A stretch of 64,000 bases of DNA, taken from NCBI RefSeq assembly GCF_005116665.1, contig NZ_SWCJ01000009.1:62001-126000 (forward strand), in the 5' to 3' direction. This stretch comes from Ferrimonas aestuarii (lineage in GTDB: Bacteria > Pseudomonadota > Gammaproteobacteria > Enterobacterales > Shewanellaceae). The notes under the pieces are model-generated. The model saw nothing but the letters and a program-made list of their open reading frames with translations. It ran no database searches and had not been told where the DNA came from. The first letter of the stretch is position 1; every line of letters begins with the position of its first letter. Shown here piece after piece: positions 55,781 to 64,000 of the stretch. Position numbers and translations under genes: made by a program.

Positions 55781-57154
55781 TCAATTTAAGATTTCGGTAT
55801 GGTTCAGCTCTGTACATACAGGTTCTTCACCTGCTTGCAAGATCCAAATAGGCCCAGAAAACGCCAATGTATTCAACACGATTTTGTGGAATAAGTTTAA
55901 ACAGGATGATACTTTCTCACGTTCCAGTCTTTCTTGAACCAAATTATCTTCTCGGACCTTGGGGTGAGCACTTTCATTACGAAGCTCTTGCCACAACTTC
56001 TTATCTGAACTTGTTATTACACCCTGTTCAATTAAGTAATCTAGAGCTTTAGATGCTGTAATATTCTTCCAATAACTTACGCTACCCAGAATGCGACTGC
56101 GTTGGTCATCGGTTAGCTCAAGCATTTTAATCTGTTGTTTGACCTTATTTACCTCAGCTTCCAACTCTAAGTTATTTCGTTTTACCTTGATAGCAGGAAT
56201 ATATATATCATTTAAAAGCCCTTCGATAGCGACCGATAGGGTTAGAATCATAATGCTATTCTTTGATTGGAATGAATGCCACACCCTCTCCCACTGAGAA
56301 TACATACTCTCAAATTGCCTCGGGTTCTTCTCGCGCAGACTGATAATATTGTCTAATAATTTGTAGTGGTAAACAGCATCTCTGTACTTTTTATCAGCAA
56401 CATATTCGACCATTGGACTAGATGACCGCTGGTGCTTTTGATTGTTAACTATACTGGAAATGATCTCTTGTTTGTCTTCACCCATGCGCTTCAGAATATA
56501 AACAAACTGAGGCATGGATGCGCTAGAAAACCCAATATAGAACTTCAAACATTGCAAAAGTTCTTCAGGGTCAAAACATCCCGTTACACGCACTTCTGTG
56601 TAGTCTAGCTTTTTGATCATAGATATTGAATAACCATCCATTTCCAGCACTGTCTGATTCCAACTATGTGATTTTTCACCAAGGCTAGAAACCACTGAAT
56701 TAGACTTGTTAGCAGGGATGTTGAAGTGCTCTGCAAATTCAAAATAAAGATAATTACCTTCTTTTGATTGAAGCGGTTCAGCGGTAGAGCAGCAATTAAT
56801 CGACGATAAGAATATGTAGTGATGGACTGGTGGGTATGATGAGTTCATATTTATTTGGATAGAGAAACCGTCAGACACATACACGTCGCCGCTTATTGTT
56901 TGAGCACGGAGATACAACTTGTGCTCTTCATTTAACGAGTCTTTAGGTAGCCTTTCACCAAACAACGCATGAGGTACATTCTCACTGGTGGTGCAAATGA
57001 ACTCCATGTAGATTGTTCCGACATTGTTAATCTTAATAGTGCCGTGACCGGACATTTTGAGCCCATCATCAATTATTTGAAAGACTTCGACCTGAACGCA
57101 ATGCAGAACCAACTCACCAGTACGAAGCTGTTCGGTTTCCTTACCTATTGTCAT
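55781..57154 (-). CDS. HEPN-motif protein with beta-rich N-terminal domain (ApeA-like candidate)
   Basis: The 457-residue protein has two parts. Residues about 1-230 are beta-rich without recognised motifs (MSGHGTIKINNVGTIYMEF, VSDGFSIQIN). Residues about 255-440 are helical (AVYHYKLLDNIISLREKNPR, LTLSVAIEGLLNDIYIPAIK) and include ELRNESAHPKV at residues 391-401. RNESAH fits the R-x4-H catalytic motif of HEPN ribonucleases. That layout resembles ApeA-type antiphage proteins, which have an N-terminal sensor domain and a C-terminal HEPN. AT-rich composition and the isolated position fit horizontal transfer. The assignment is tentative. Confidence 0.6.
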   Translation of the reverse strand: MTIGKETEQLRTGELVLHCVQVEVFQIIDDGLKMSGHGTIKINNVGTIYMEFICTTSENVPHALFGERLPKDSLNEEHKLYLRAQTISGDVYVSDGFSIQINMNSSYPPVHHYIFLSSINCCSTAEPLQSKEGNYLYFEFAEHFNIPANKSNSVVSSLGEKSHSWNQTVLEMDGYSISMIKKLDYTEVRVTGCFDPEELLQCLKFYIGFSSASMPQFVYILKRMGEDKQEIISSIVNNQKHQRSSSPMVEYVADKKYRDAVYHYKLLDNIISLREKNPRQFESMYSQWERVWHSFQSKNSIMILTLSVAIEGLLNDIYIPAIKVKRNNLELEAEVNKVKQQIKMLELTDDQRSRILGSVSYWKNITASKALDYLIEQGVITSSDKKLWQELRNESAHPKVREDNLVQERLEREKVSSCLNLFHKIVLNTLAFSGPIWILQAGEEPVCTELNHTEILN

Positions 57155-57574
57155 ACTAACACCACCATTAAATTTACGGGTATTATCGCACTAAATGCAA
57201 ACAATGATAAGCGTCTGAATTACATTACATAATTTTCCGACTTCAAACTGATGTTCCCTAGATTCTGTAGACACATTTCATGCATAAACAAAATTTGGTC
57301 AAATGACGAGTTAATTCAATAAGGAGAAATGTTTGTTCTAACCAATAAAGGAGCAATACTTAAGTTGAATCCACTTCAGCATTTCAGTTTTAGACTGGCC
57401 TCATGCCATCGCCACAGCTGCAAAAACTTCATTTTCCCCTGCTAAAATGTTGAGCCTCCTCACCCTTTTTCAACGCCAATCCAACTAGTTAGATTCGAAT
57501 CTCCTCCAAGTTGAAAAGCACAAACTGAGTTGCTAAAAAGCAACCACCTGTAATAACAACAACCCGGAGGATGT
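57155..57574. other. 420-bp intergenic region before the first lipase gene
   Basis: AT-rich near the HEPN gene and then closer to genome average. The final CCCGGAGG is the ribosome site of the lipase. I see no clear promoter, repeat or RNA; a promoter for each divergent gene must lie here. Confidence 0.4.
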
Positions 57575-58504
57575 ATGACGTTACGTTCGATACTCTTTGT
57601 TGGCCTGGTGACAATCACCGCCCTAATCACGCCGCCAGCCTACAGTAATACCGACAGTCAAACCCAATACCCGATTGTTCTGGTGCATGGCCTGTTTGGC
57701 TTTGATGACATTCTTGGCATTGACTACTTCTATGGCATCCCACAAGCGCTAACCGAAGAAGGCGCGACGGTTTTTGTTCCTGCGGTATCCGCGGCCAATA
57801 CCACCGAGGTGCGCGGCGAACAACTGCTCAATGAAGTCGAGCGTATCTTGGCATTGACCGGGGCCAAAAAGGTCAACCTTATCGGCCACAGCCACGGTGG
57901 ACCTACCGTTCGTTACGTCGCCTCTGTTGCACCCCATCTGGTTGCCTCGATCACCTCTGTGGGCGGCGTAAACTGGGGCACTGAAGTGGCCGATGCCATG
58001 CGCGGTAAACTTGAGCCCGGCTCGCTGCCAGAGAGCTCCATCTCTGATGCGGCCAACGCCTTGGTTAACTTGATGGAGATTCTCTCCGGAAACCAAGGGC
58101 TGCCAACCGACTCTATTGCCGCCACGGAATCTCTAACCACCGTGGGCACCCTAGCCTTTAACGCCAAATACCCTGAAGGAGTTCCCAGCCAATATTGCGG
58201 AACCGCACCAATGGTGGCTGATAACGGCGTTTACTACTTTTCGTGGAGTGGAAGTCGAAAAATCACCAACGTACTTGATCCCAGTGATGCGCCAATGAAA
58301 CTCACCGGCCTCATCATCCCCGGCGACAGCGATGGCCTGGTCTCCAGCTGCAGCTCCCGCCTTGGCTACGTGATAAACGATCACTACCGGATGAATCACC
58401 TCGATGAGGTCAATCAAGCTTTTGGCCTGCACCACCTGTGGGAAACCGACCCTAAACAGGTCTTCCTTGAGCACGCTCATCGACTCAAGTCGTTAGGTCT
58501 TTAA
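57575..58504 (+). CDS. lipA: Secreted triacylglycerol lipase 1 (family I, foldase-dependent)
   Basis: The enzyme hydrolyses triacylglycerols after secretion. The 309-residue precursor has a signal peptide ending near AYS (about residue 24). The oxyanion block is YPIVLVHGLFGFD, the nucleophile Ser106 is in IGHSHGGPT, the catalytic Asp is in GDSDGLVSSCSS, and the catalytic His is in RMNHLDEV, whose Asp also fits the calcium site. Two cysteines (YCGTAP and SSCSS) match the known disulfide of Pseudomonas-type lipases. Folding needs the foldase encoded directly downstream (1-bp overlap). It is closely similar to the second lipase in the window. Confidence 0.95.
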   Translation: MTLRSILFVGLVTITALITPPAYSNTDSQTQYPIVLVHGLFGFDDILGIDYFYGIPQALTEEGATVFVPAVSAANTTEVRGEQLLNEVERILALTGAKKVNLIGHSHGGPTVRYVASVAPHLVASITSVGGVNWGTEVADAMRGKLEPGSLPESSISDAANALVNLMEILSGNQGLPTDSIAATESLTTVGTLAFNAKYPEGVPSQYCGTAPMVADNGVYYFSWSGSRKITNVLDPSDAPMKLTGLIIPGDSDGLVSSCSSRLGYVINDHYRMNHLDEVNQAFGLHHLWETDPKQVFLEHAHRLKSLGL

Positions 58505-59406
58505 TGGCTAACCGTGTGACGCACGCAGTGCTGGTGGCAGCGCCAGCACTGCTTATCGTTGGCATTTGGCTCAACAGCTCATTGCCGAGTATTGATGACA
58601 CCCCCAGCGTTGCTTCCCACCACGAGGAGCCACTGACGCCAACGGTTCATTCCGCCAATAGCTTGCCCGCCGCCGCCGTGCCACTTGCGCTGTCTCAGTT
58701 AGAGCGATGGATATTTCAGGCAAATGGCACCACTGCCAGCCAAATCCTCACCTTCATCAGCCAACAGATATCCCACCTGCCTGCAGAGCAACAACAGCAA
58801 ATCCTCGACTTGGCAACGCGCTTCATCGCCTACAAAGGCGCCCTGGTCGAGCTGGCCGATGGCAAATATGAGGCACAATTTAATGCCGAGGCTCTCGGAA
58901 AGCAGTTAGAGCAAAAACGGCAACTTCAATATCAGTTTTTCACCGAAGATCAGGTAGAACAGCTGTTTTCAAAACAACACCAACAAGATGCAGCGTCATT
59001 AGAGCGGTTGCAGATTCGTCAAGATACCCCAGAGTCCAGTAACGAGCGCTGGCAATTGATTGAACAGCAAATCTCGCAGCAATCGCCGTTAGAGCAGCGT
59101 GCGTTTGCTCCAAGCGTTCAGATGCGCCACCTCGAACGGATGATGGAAGAGGAGCCAGGCACCATCAGCCGAGAAGCGCTGGTATCTGAATTTGGCGAAG
59201 CCGCCGGTGAGCGTCTGCATCAAACGGTGACCCAACAAGAGCGCTGGCAGCAGCAACTGTCTCAGGCTCAAGCTGAGCTTGACGTCATCATGCAAAATGA
59301 CACGGGCAAGCCGCGACAACAGGCCATCGACGAGCTAATAAACACGTTTGAACCCCATAAGCGCCGACGAGCGCAGGCACTATTGGGTTTGCTCGACACC
59401 AAGTGA
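58504..59406 (+). CDS. lifO: Lipase-specific foldase (lipase chaperone) 1
   Basis: This 300-residue protein is a steric chaperone for the preceding lipase. It has an N-terminal membrane anchor (LVAAPALLIVGIWLNSS), a variable linker to about residue 60, and the helical periplasmic domain with RFIAYKGALVELADGKYE and Gln-rich helices. Its ATG overlaps the lipase stop (TAATG), so the two are made together. Homologues are typically near 300-340 residues, so it appears complete. Confidence 0.92.
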   Translation: MANRVTHAVLVAAPALLIVGIWLNSSLPSIDDTPSVASHHEEPLTPTVHSANSLPAAAVPLALSQLERWIFQANGTTASQILTFISQQISHLPAEQQQQILDLATRFIAYKGALVELADGKYEAQFNAEALGKQLEQKRQLQYQFFTEDQVEQLFSKQHQQDAASLERLQIRQDTPESSNERWQLIEQQISQQSPLEQRAFAPSVQMRHLERMMEEEPGTISREALVSEFGEAAGERLHQTVTQQERWQQQLSQAQAELDVIMQNDTGKPRQQAIDELINTFEPHKRRRAQALLGLLDTK

Positions 59407-59831
59407 AATAATGCGTAGCTTTTGCACCAAAGAGCGCCTTAGCAACGCGGCCTATAGTTCTCCCCCTATCGACTCTCAATACGCATTGTGCGACTAAAGT
59501 AGATGCGGCCAGTTACCCAGATTCTGGCAGTCTCTGTATTCGAGCGAGCTTTTGACTTGATACCATGTTCACTTAAAAGGCTCGCTTTAACGAAAAAAAG
59601 AGTTGAAAGAACATGCCCAAACCAACTCTCAATCCGCACTTCAATTTTAGAAGTTCAAATACGAACTGGCTGACTCCGAACAAGAGATCCCACATCAAAT
59701 AAGTGAGCATTCTCTTAAAAAATCACAGCATCAAACAAAGTGTACTATACAGCAACATGTTCGCAGCTTTTAAACATGCTGATAGATTAACCACAAACAA
59801 TCTATTATATAATTCAACTCATTAAGGATCG
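59407..59831. other. 425-bp intergenic region between foldase 1 and the amidohydrolase gene
   Basis: The GC content falls along this stretch toward the AT-rich amidohydrolase gene. A long inverted repeat, GCGAGC-TTTT near 59543 and AAAA-GGCTCGC near 59576, could form a stem with a large loop; it lacks a T run and may be a poor terminator. TAAGGATCG precedes the next start. Confidence 0.4.
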
Positions 59832-62261
59832 ATGATGAAGAAGCCAACCTATTTATCTTGCTTATTAGGTTTATTACTACTGCCTGCATGTAATTCTAGC
59901 AACCAAGAATTAACTCAGTCACCGAAAAAACAACAGAGCTCAGTCGATGTTTTGGTGTTTCATAATGGTGATATTATCACGGTTGACGACAATACAAAAT
60001 TCAGTATAAGTCAAAAAGAAAAATACGCCGTTCTGGTTGAGGGTGACACAATTAAACAAATTGCTCCTAAAGTAAAGATTGACTATATCATTGACCAAAA
60101 GTACGCAAATTCAAATAATTACAACGTTCAATACCTTAATTTAGATGGCAAAACACTAATGCCGGGATTTATCGAACCTCATGCTCACCTACAACTCACT
60201 GCCCAAGCTGGTTCAGTAAAAAATCTCATGCCATGTTTACCGAATAAATATCAGAGTCAGCTCTACGACGATTATGGTTGGTTCTATTATCCAAAAGACG
60301 AGAATGGCAAGTCACCAACATGTTACTTGTATTTGCATGATGCTATCGCCAGTGTGACCAATGAAGAACAAGATAGTGGAAATTGGCTCCTAGGCAATGG
60401 CTTAGATCCTTCCCGAATGCTTTGGGAAGCACCTTCCGAAGAACACCCTTATAAACTAAACGATAACCGGGACTTCCTCAAATTCCCAATGAATTACTTA
60501 TTGAACAAAGACGATGAAGAGATAACAAACAATCCTGTATTTATATTTGATCAATCTGGCCACTTAGCTTACGCCAACATGCGAGCATTTAAAGATACGG
60601 GGTTTTGTAATGCAAAGATATCAGCCGACCAAATTAAGTCCCTCAGTAAAGAGGCTCAAGCAATGGTTGATAACGCTTACCAAACTATCGACCAAAGCAT
60701 AACATTGGAGTGCGAGGGCACTAAAGATGAGATGATGGCGAATCAGGAAGTACTAAAACAACTTTGTTTTGACGATGGCAGTGTCGGAATAGCGGAAAAT
60801 GACCAAGGTAAGTGGCAGTACTCTGGCCTAATCAGTGAAGCCAGCGCTTACATGATATTTGCTAACGCGATGCTATCAAGCAACAACAGTAAACAAACAA
60901 ATATTCGAAATATGATAAAACACGCTCCTGATGCTAGTTTAAATTCAGGTTGCCCATTGGCCAATAGCCACGCTGCTCCTGGCACGATTAGCCCCGATGA
61001 GCATAAGAAATTAATGACTACCATGAAATACATTCTCAACACCTCATCACAACAGGGTGTGACCACATTCGTTGAGGGTGGTACAACAAACGAAATGGCA
61101 GCGAATTACATAAACCTCGTTGTTAATGATGAAGCTGATACACGCATTCGTTCTCTTTATGATTGGCGCGAAGTAAATAAAAATACCACTCGGATATCAA
61201 TGAATGATAAAACCTATAAAGGAATGTTCTCAGCGGAAGGAATTAAACTATGGTCGGATGGCTCTACTCAAGGTTGCACGGCAAATTTAATGGATGAGTA
61301 TAGTGAAGATGGGCTTTGTGAAGTAAACCCAGATGGTCATACCGATTATAATCAGGAACAGATACAAAATAATTTACAGAATCTGGCTGATTGTGGTTGG
61401 TACTTTAATATTCATGCTAACGGAGATCAGGCAATCACCGATTCAGCAGGAGCACTTATCAATATGTATGATTCGTCTCGTCAAAATGTGTCGGATTGTA
61501 AAGATAATCTAAACGACATGAATTATAGCCAACTTCATCACACAATCATTCACTCTACAGTAAACCAAAATGGCGACAGCCGGCTCAATATCAATAAAGA
61601 GATTCCGTTGAATGATAAAGCTAAAGAGTGCTTAAAACAGGCAAATGGCAATAGTATTGTTGAAACCTACTGCATTGCGAGAAATTATTTACCAAACCTA
61701 TCCTCCAGTCACTTAGCAGGTCATATTGCATATTGGGGCGAGTCGATGAAAAATGAACTGGGCGATAATCGAGGTAACAATATTGCACCAATGGGGGACG
61801 AATCGAAAGCGCAGATCCCATTTTCATTACACAGTGATTTAAGCATTAGCCCCTTGTATCCGCTTTGGTTTATAGAGCAAGCGGTTACTCGTGAAACGTG
61901 GCAATACCCTAACTTGTCGGATTCAGATGCGCACGTTCTGGGCTCGAAACAGAAAATATCAGTCGAAGATGCGATTAAAGCGGTAACGATCGTACCGGCC
62001 CAACAACATAATATCGGTGATAAGCTTGGTTCCATACGAGAGGGGAAGCTCGCTGACCTTATTGTTTTAGATAAAAATCCGTTAGACTTCGGCTCAGACG
62101 GGGAATATAAATCAACCGAGATTCATACCATTAATGTTGAGTGCAGTTTTATTTCAGGAAAAGAGGTTGATTGGTACAACCTACCTCTTTTACAAGACAA
62201 CATAGAACAAAAAGAAACCTCAAACTGTCAAACTAGTCCAGAGCGTTTATCTCAACTGTAA
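59832..62261 (+). CDS. Amidohydrolase-family lipoprotein (YtcJ-like)
   Basis: The 809-residue precursor has a lipoprotein signal with lipobox LLPAC at about residues 16-20. The mature protein is a metal-dependent amidohydrolase with TLMPGFIEPHAHLQL (H-x-H metal motif), FNIHANGDQAI, and the C-terminal GSIREGKLADLIVLDKNPLD sheet that closes the fold. YtcJ-like enzymes hydrolyse varied amides or formamides; the substrate is unknown. Inserted Asn/Ser-rich segments make it longer than most relatives (about 550-620). It is strongly AT-rich compared with the flanking lipase modules, which suggests a separate origin. Confidence 0.85.
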   Translation: MMKKPTYLSCLLGLLLLPACNSSNQELTQSPKKQQSSVDVLVFHNGDIITVDDNTKFSISQKEKYAVLVEGDTIKQIAPKVKIDYIIDQKYANSNNYNVQYLNLDGKTLMPGFIEPHAHLQLTAQAGSVKNLMPCLPNKYQSQLYDDYGWFYYPKDENGKSPTCYLYLHDAIASVTNEEQDSGNWLLGNGLDPSRMLWEAPSEEHPYKLNDNRDFLKFPMNYLLNKDDEEITNNPVFIFDQSGHLAYANMRAFKDTGFCNAKISADQIKSLSKEAQAMVDNAYQTIDQSITLECEGTKDEMMANQEVLKQLCFDDGSVGIAENDQGKWQYSGLISEASAYMIFANAMLSSNNSKQTNIRNMIKHAPDASLNSGCPLANSHAAPGTISPDEHKKLMTTMKYILNTSSQQGVTTFVEGGTTNEMAANYINLVVNDEADTRIRSLYDWREVNKNTTRISMNDKTYKGMFSAEGIKLWSDGSTQGCTANLMDEYSEDGLCEVNPDGHTDYNQEQIQNNLQNLADCGWYFNIHANGDQAITDSAGALINMYDSSRQNVSDCKDNLNDMNYSQLHHTIIHSTVNQNGDSRLNINKEIPLNDKAKECLKQANGNSIVETYCIARNYLPNLSSSHLAGHIAYWGESMKNELGDNRGNNIAPMGDESKAQIPFSLHSDLSISPLYPLWFIEQAVTRETWQYPNLSDSDAHVLGSKQKISVEDAIKAVTIVPAQQHNIGDKLGSIREGKLADLIVLDKNPLDFGSDGEYKSTEIHTINVECSFISGKEVDWYNLPLLQDNIEQKETSNCQTSPERLSQL

Positions 62262-62636
62262 CCCTGTATTGGTGGCGCTAAATTATTAAGCGTCACCTTT
62301 CCTAAAGTGGTACTCCATTACGAATTAGCCTGTTCAGCTTCGGGGAGAATTTCTCTTTAAGTGGCTGTTCTCAAGGCAAACCTTTGTCCGAAATTACCTT
62401 GCATGAAAGTAACCATCGACTCTTGCACTCCGTTCTCCTACAGCAACTCAAGAGATCGGCCCACAGGCTCTACTTTTATTAAGCCTTTGTTTTAAAGGTC
62501 TTATTTTCCAAACCACTCATCAGACCAGTAATTGCATTCACCCATGAGTTTTGCTAAAAAATGCTCACAACCCTTACCAAAACGATTAAGAAATTTGTCT
62601 GTTTAATCTAATTGGTGTTTATCATCAGGAGGATGT
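62262..62636. other. 375-bp intergenic region before the second lipase gene
   Basis: No gene or clear hairpin. TCAGGAGG directly precedes the lipase start. It probably contains the lipase promoter, but I cannot point to boxes with confidence. Confidence 0.4.
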
Positions 62637-63569
62637 ATGACCTTTCGATCGTTGATGCTAGGAAGCTTATTATTGGCCGCCACTGTGGCAACTTCCCTGC
62701 CCGCCTACAGCAACACAGATAGCCAAACCCGTTACCCCATTGTATTAGTCCACGGACTCTTCGGCTTTGATGCCATCCTCGGTATCGATTATTTCTACGG
62801 CATTCCCCAAGCACTGAGCCGTGAAGGCGCCACAGTGTACATTCCCAGCGTATCACCGGCCAATGCCACCGAAGTTCGGGGCGAACAGTTATTGGCTGAA
62901 GTTGAACGCATTCTGGCGCTGAGCGGCGCAGACAAGGTCAATCTCATCGGCCACAGTCATGGCAGCCCAACGGCACGTTATGTGGCTTCAGTGGCACCGC
63001 ATTTGGTTGCGTCAGTGACCTCGGTTGGCGGCGTAAACTGGGGCTCAGAAGTGGCCGATGCACTTCGAGGAGTGCTTGAGCCTGAGTCCGTTTCCGAGCA
63101 AATTGCCGCCGATGCCGCCAACGCCCTATCCGGCTTGTTGGCACTGTTGTCGGGCAACAGCGACCTACCCGCCGATTCCATCGCTGCCACAGAATCGCTG
63201 ACCACCGCAGGCACCCTCGCCTTCAATGCCAAATACCCTGAAGGGGTTCCCAGCCAATATTGCGGAACCGCACCTATGGTTGCTGATAATGGCGTTTACT
63301 ATTTTTCATGGAGCGGGCGACGCCAAGTCACCAATTTACTGGATCCCTCCGACCCCTTTCTTGCCATCACTGGATTAGTGATTCCAGGGGAAGACGACGG
63401 CTTAGTCTCCAGTTGCAGCTCTCGCTTGGGCTACGTCATCAATGATGGATTTCGCATGAACCACCTCGATGAGGTCAATCAAGCGCTGGGCCTGCACCAC
63501 TTATGGGAAACCGACCCCAAACAGGTTTTTCTCGAGCACGCACGTCGTCTTAAGTCATTAAACTTGTGA
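62637..63569 (+). CDS. Secreted triacylglycerol lipase 2 (family I, foldase-dependent)
   Basis: This 310-residue paralogue of the first lipase has the same signal peptide type, oxyanion block YPIVLVHGLFGFD, nucleophile in IGHSHGSPT (Gly replaced by Ser after the HG), Asp in GEDDGLVSSCSS and His in RMNHLDEV. The C-terminal 100 residues are nearly identical to lipase 1, while the segment around residues 145-180 differs most, which may change substrate range. It overlaps the second foldase gene by 4 bp (GTGA). Confidence 0.95.
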   Translation: MTFRSLMLGSLLLAATVATSLPAYSNTDSQTRYPIVLVHGLFGFDAILGIDYFYGIPQALSREGATVYIPSVSPANATEVRGEQLLAEVERILALSGADKVNLIGHSHGSPTARYVASVAPHLVASVTSVGGVNWGSEVADALRGVLEPESVSEQIAADAANALSGLLALLSGNSDLPADSIAATESLTTAGTLAFNAKYPEGVPSQYCGTAPMVADNGVYYFSWSGRRQVTNLLDPSDPFLAITGLVIPGEDDGLVSSCSSRLGYVINDGFRMNHLDEVNQALGLHHLWETDPKQVFLEHARRLKSLNL

Positions 63570-64000
63570 TTGCTCCCGTCATGGTTAGGCCAATGCTGGT
63601 GCTCATGCTTGCATTGGTCGCCCTCATGTTAAGCGCTTGGCTGGCATCATTTTTTAAGGCTGCCACGCCAGCGCCCGCTTTTGACGCACCTTTGGGCCAG
63701 ATAACCTTGGCGCAATCTCAGCTCAGAACCGCACCAAGCAAGGCTGCGCCTTTAACTCTGGGGCAACTGCAGCGATGGCTGTTTGAAGCTGACAGCCGAG
63801 ATCCTCAGCAGATACTGGCGTTTATTGAGGCCAAAACCTCGCATCTCACTCATGAAGGGCAGCACAAGGTGTTGGCGCTAGCGCAGCGATACATCGCTTA
63901 CAAAGCCGCTCTGTTTGAACTGGCGGATGGCAAATATGAAGCGCAGTTCACCGCAGAGTCTTTGCAGCGTCAATTGCAACAACGACACCAACTCCAACAT
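63566..64000 (+). CDS. Lipase-specific foldase 2 (partial, runs off the window)
   Basis: The frame from GTG 63566 is open to the last base (145 codons). The start overlaps the lipase 2 stop as GTGA, a common coupling arrangement; an ATG at 63581 is an alternative. The product has an N-terminal membrane anchor (MLVLMLALVALMLSAWLAS) and RYIAYKAALFELADGKYEAQ, matching foldase 1 closely. The C-terminal half is outside the window. Confidence 0.9.
   Translation, partial: MIAPVMVRPMLVLMLALVALMLSAWLASFFKAATPAPAFDAPLGQITLAQSQLRTAPSKAAPLTLGQLQRWLFEADSRDPQQILAFIEAKTSHLTHEGQHKVLALAQRYIAYKAALFELADGKYEAQFTAESLQRQLQQRHQLQH

Noticed and set aside
59538..59590. Terminator or RNA from the long GCGAGC/GCTCGC inverted repeat
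   Set aside because: The loop is long and there is no T tract; kept only as a note in the intergenic entry.

Overview
The window is a chromosomal segment of a gammaproteobacterium, most likely from the Alteromonadales and close to Shewanella or Ferrimonas. The evidence is the gene order (fadR divergent from nhaB-dsbB, minCDE, rsxABCDGE-nth, motY next to rnt), a FadR nearly identical in its N-terminal half to the E. coli protein, a MotY of the sodium-driven flagellar motor, a rhombosortase, a VC2046/SO_2500-type protein, and moderate GC with dense coding. No phage, plasmid or CRISPR region is visible. There is one insertion sequence and one AT-rich accessory stretch.

Layout. 1-10.3 kb: end of a YafJ-like amidotransferase, fadE with a FadR operator, a DUF2157-like membrane protein, motY/rnt, a GAF-GGDEF cyclase, a Na+/H+ antiporter family protein, grxD, sodB and a small INT_rpt-like protein. 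10.6-15.5 kb: the stress operon prkA(yeaG)-yeaH-spoVR behind a sigma-S-like -10. 15.5-18.8 kb: fadR, nhaB, dsbB. 18.8-24.6 kb: ycgN, lytic transglycosylase, ycgL, minCDE, an IS4-family element lodged in the loop of the minE/smrA terminator hairpin, smrA. 24.8-27 kb: small housekeeping or hypothetical genes. 27-27.8 kb: a tRNA-Tyr array with three complete genes alternating with three tRNA-derived hairpin elements. 27.9-33.4 kb: OlsF-like acyltransferase, dapE, DUF3820, queC, rhombosortase, RDD protein. 33.8-34.9 kb: tRNA-Asn with two altered copies, then an AT-rich spacer with three DnaA boxes and an IHF-type site (candidate DARS element) before a MATE gene and uvrB. 38.4-46.6 kb: the three AmmeMemoRadiSam genes interleaved with acetyltransferases and LysR regulators. 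46.6-54.5 kb: an EamA transporter and rsxABCDGE-nth, with a repeat-expanded RsxC. 54.6-57.2 kb: two AT-rich accessory genes, one with a HEPN-type R-x4-H motif. 57.5-64 kb: two paralogous lipase-foldase modules flanking an AT-rich amidohydrolase lipoprotein gene; the second foldase runs off the window.

How they fit together. Several genes belong to fatty-acid and lipid use: FadR and its apparent target fadE, two secreted lipases with dedicated foldases, and the ornithine-lipid-type acyltransferase. FadR in this window can be matched to a good operator upstream of fadE and a weaker one next to its own gene. The Rsx complex, NhaB and MotY point to sodium or proton-motive ion coupling at the inner membrane. 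The best candidates for undescribed biology are the tRNA-Tyr-derived hairpins with covarying stems, the altered tRNA-Asn copies, the DARS-like cluster upstream of uvrB, the HEPN protein, and possible structured leaders upstream of queC and the antiporter gene.
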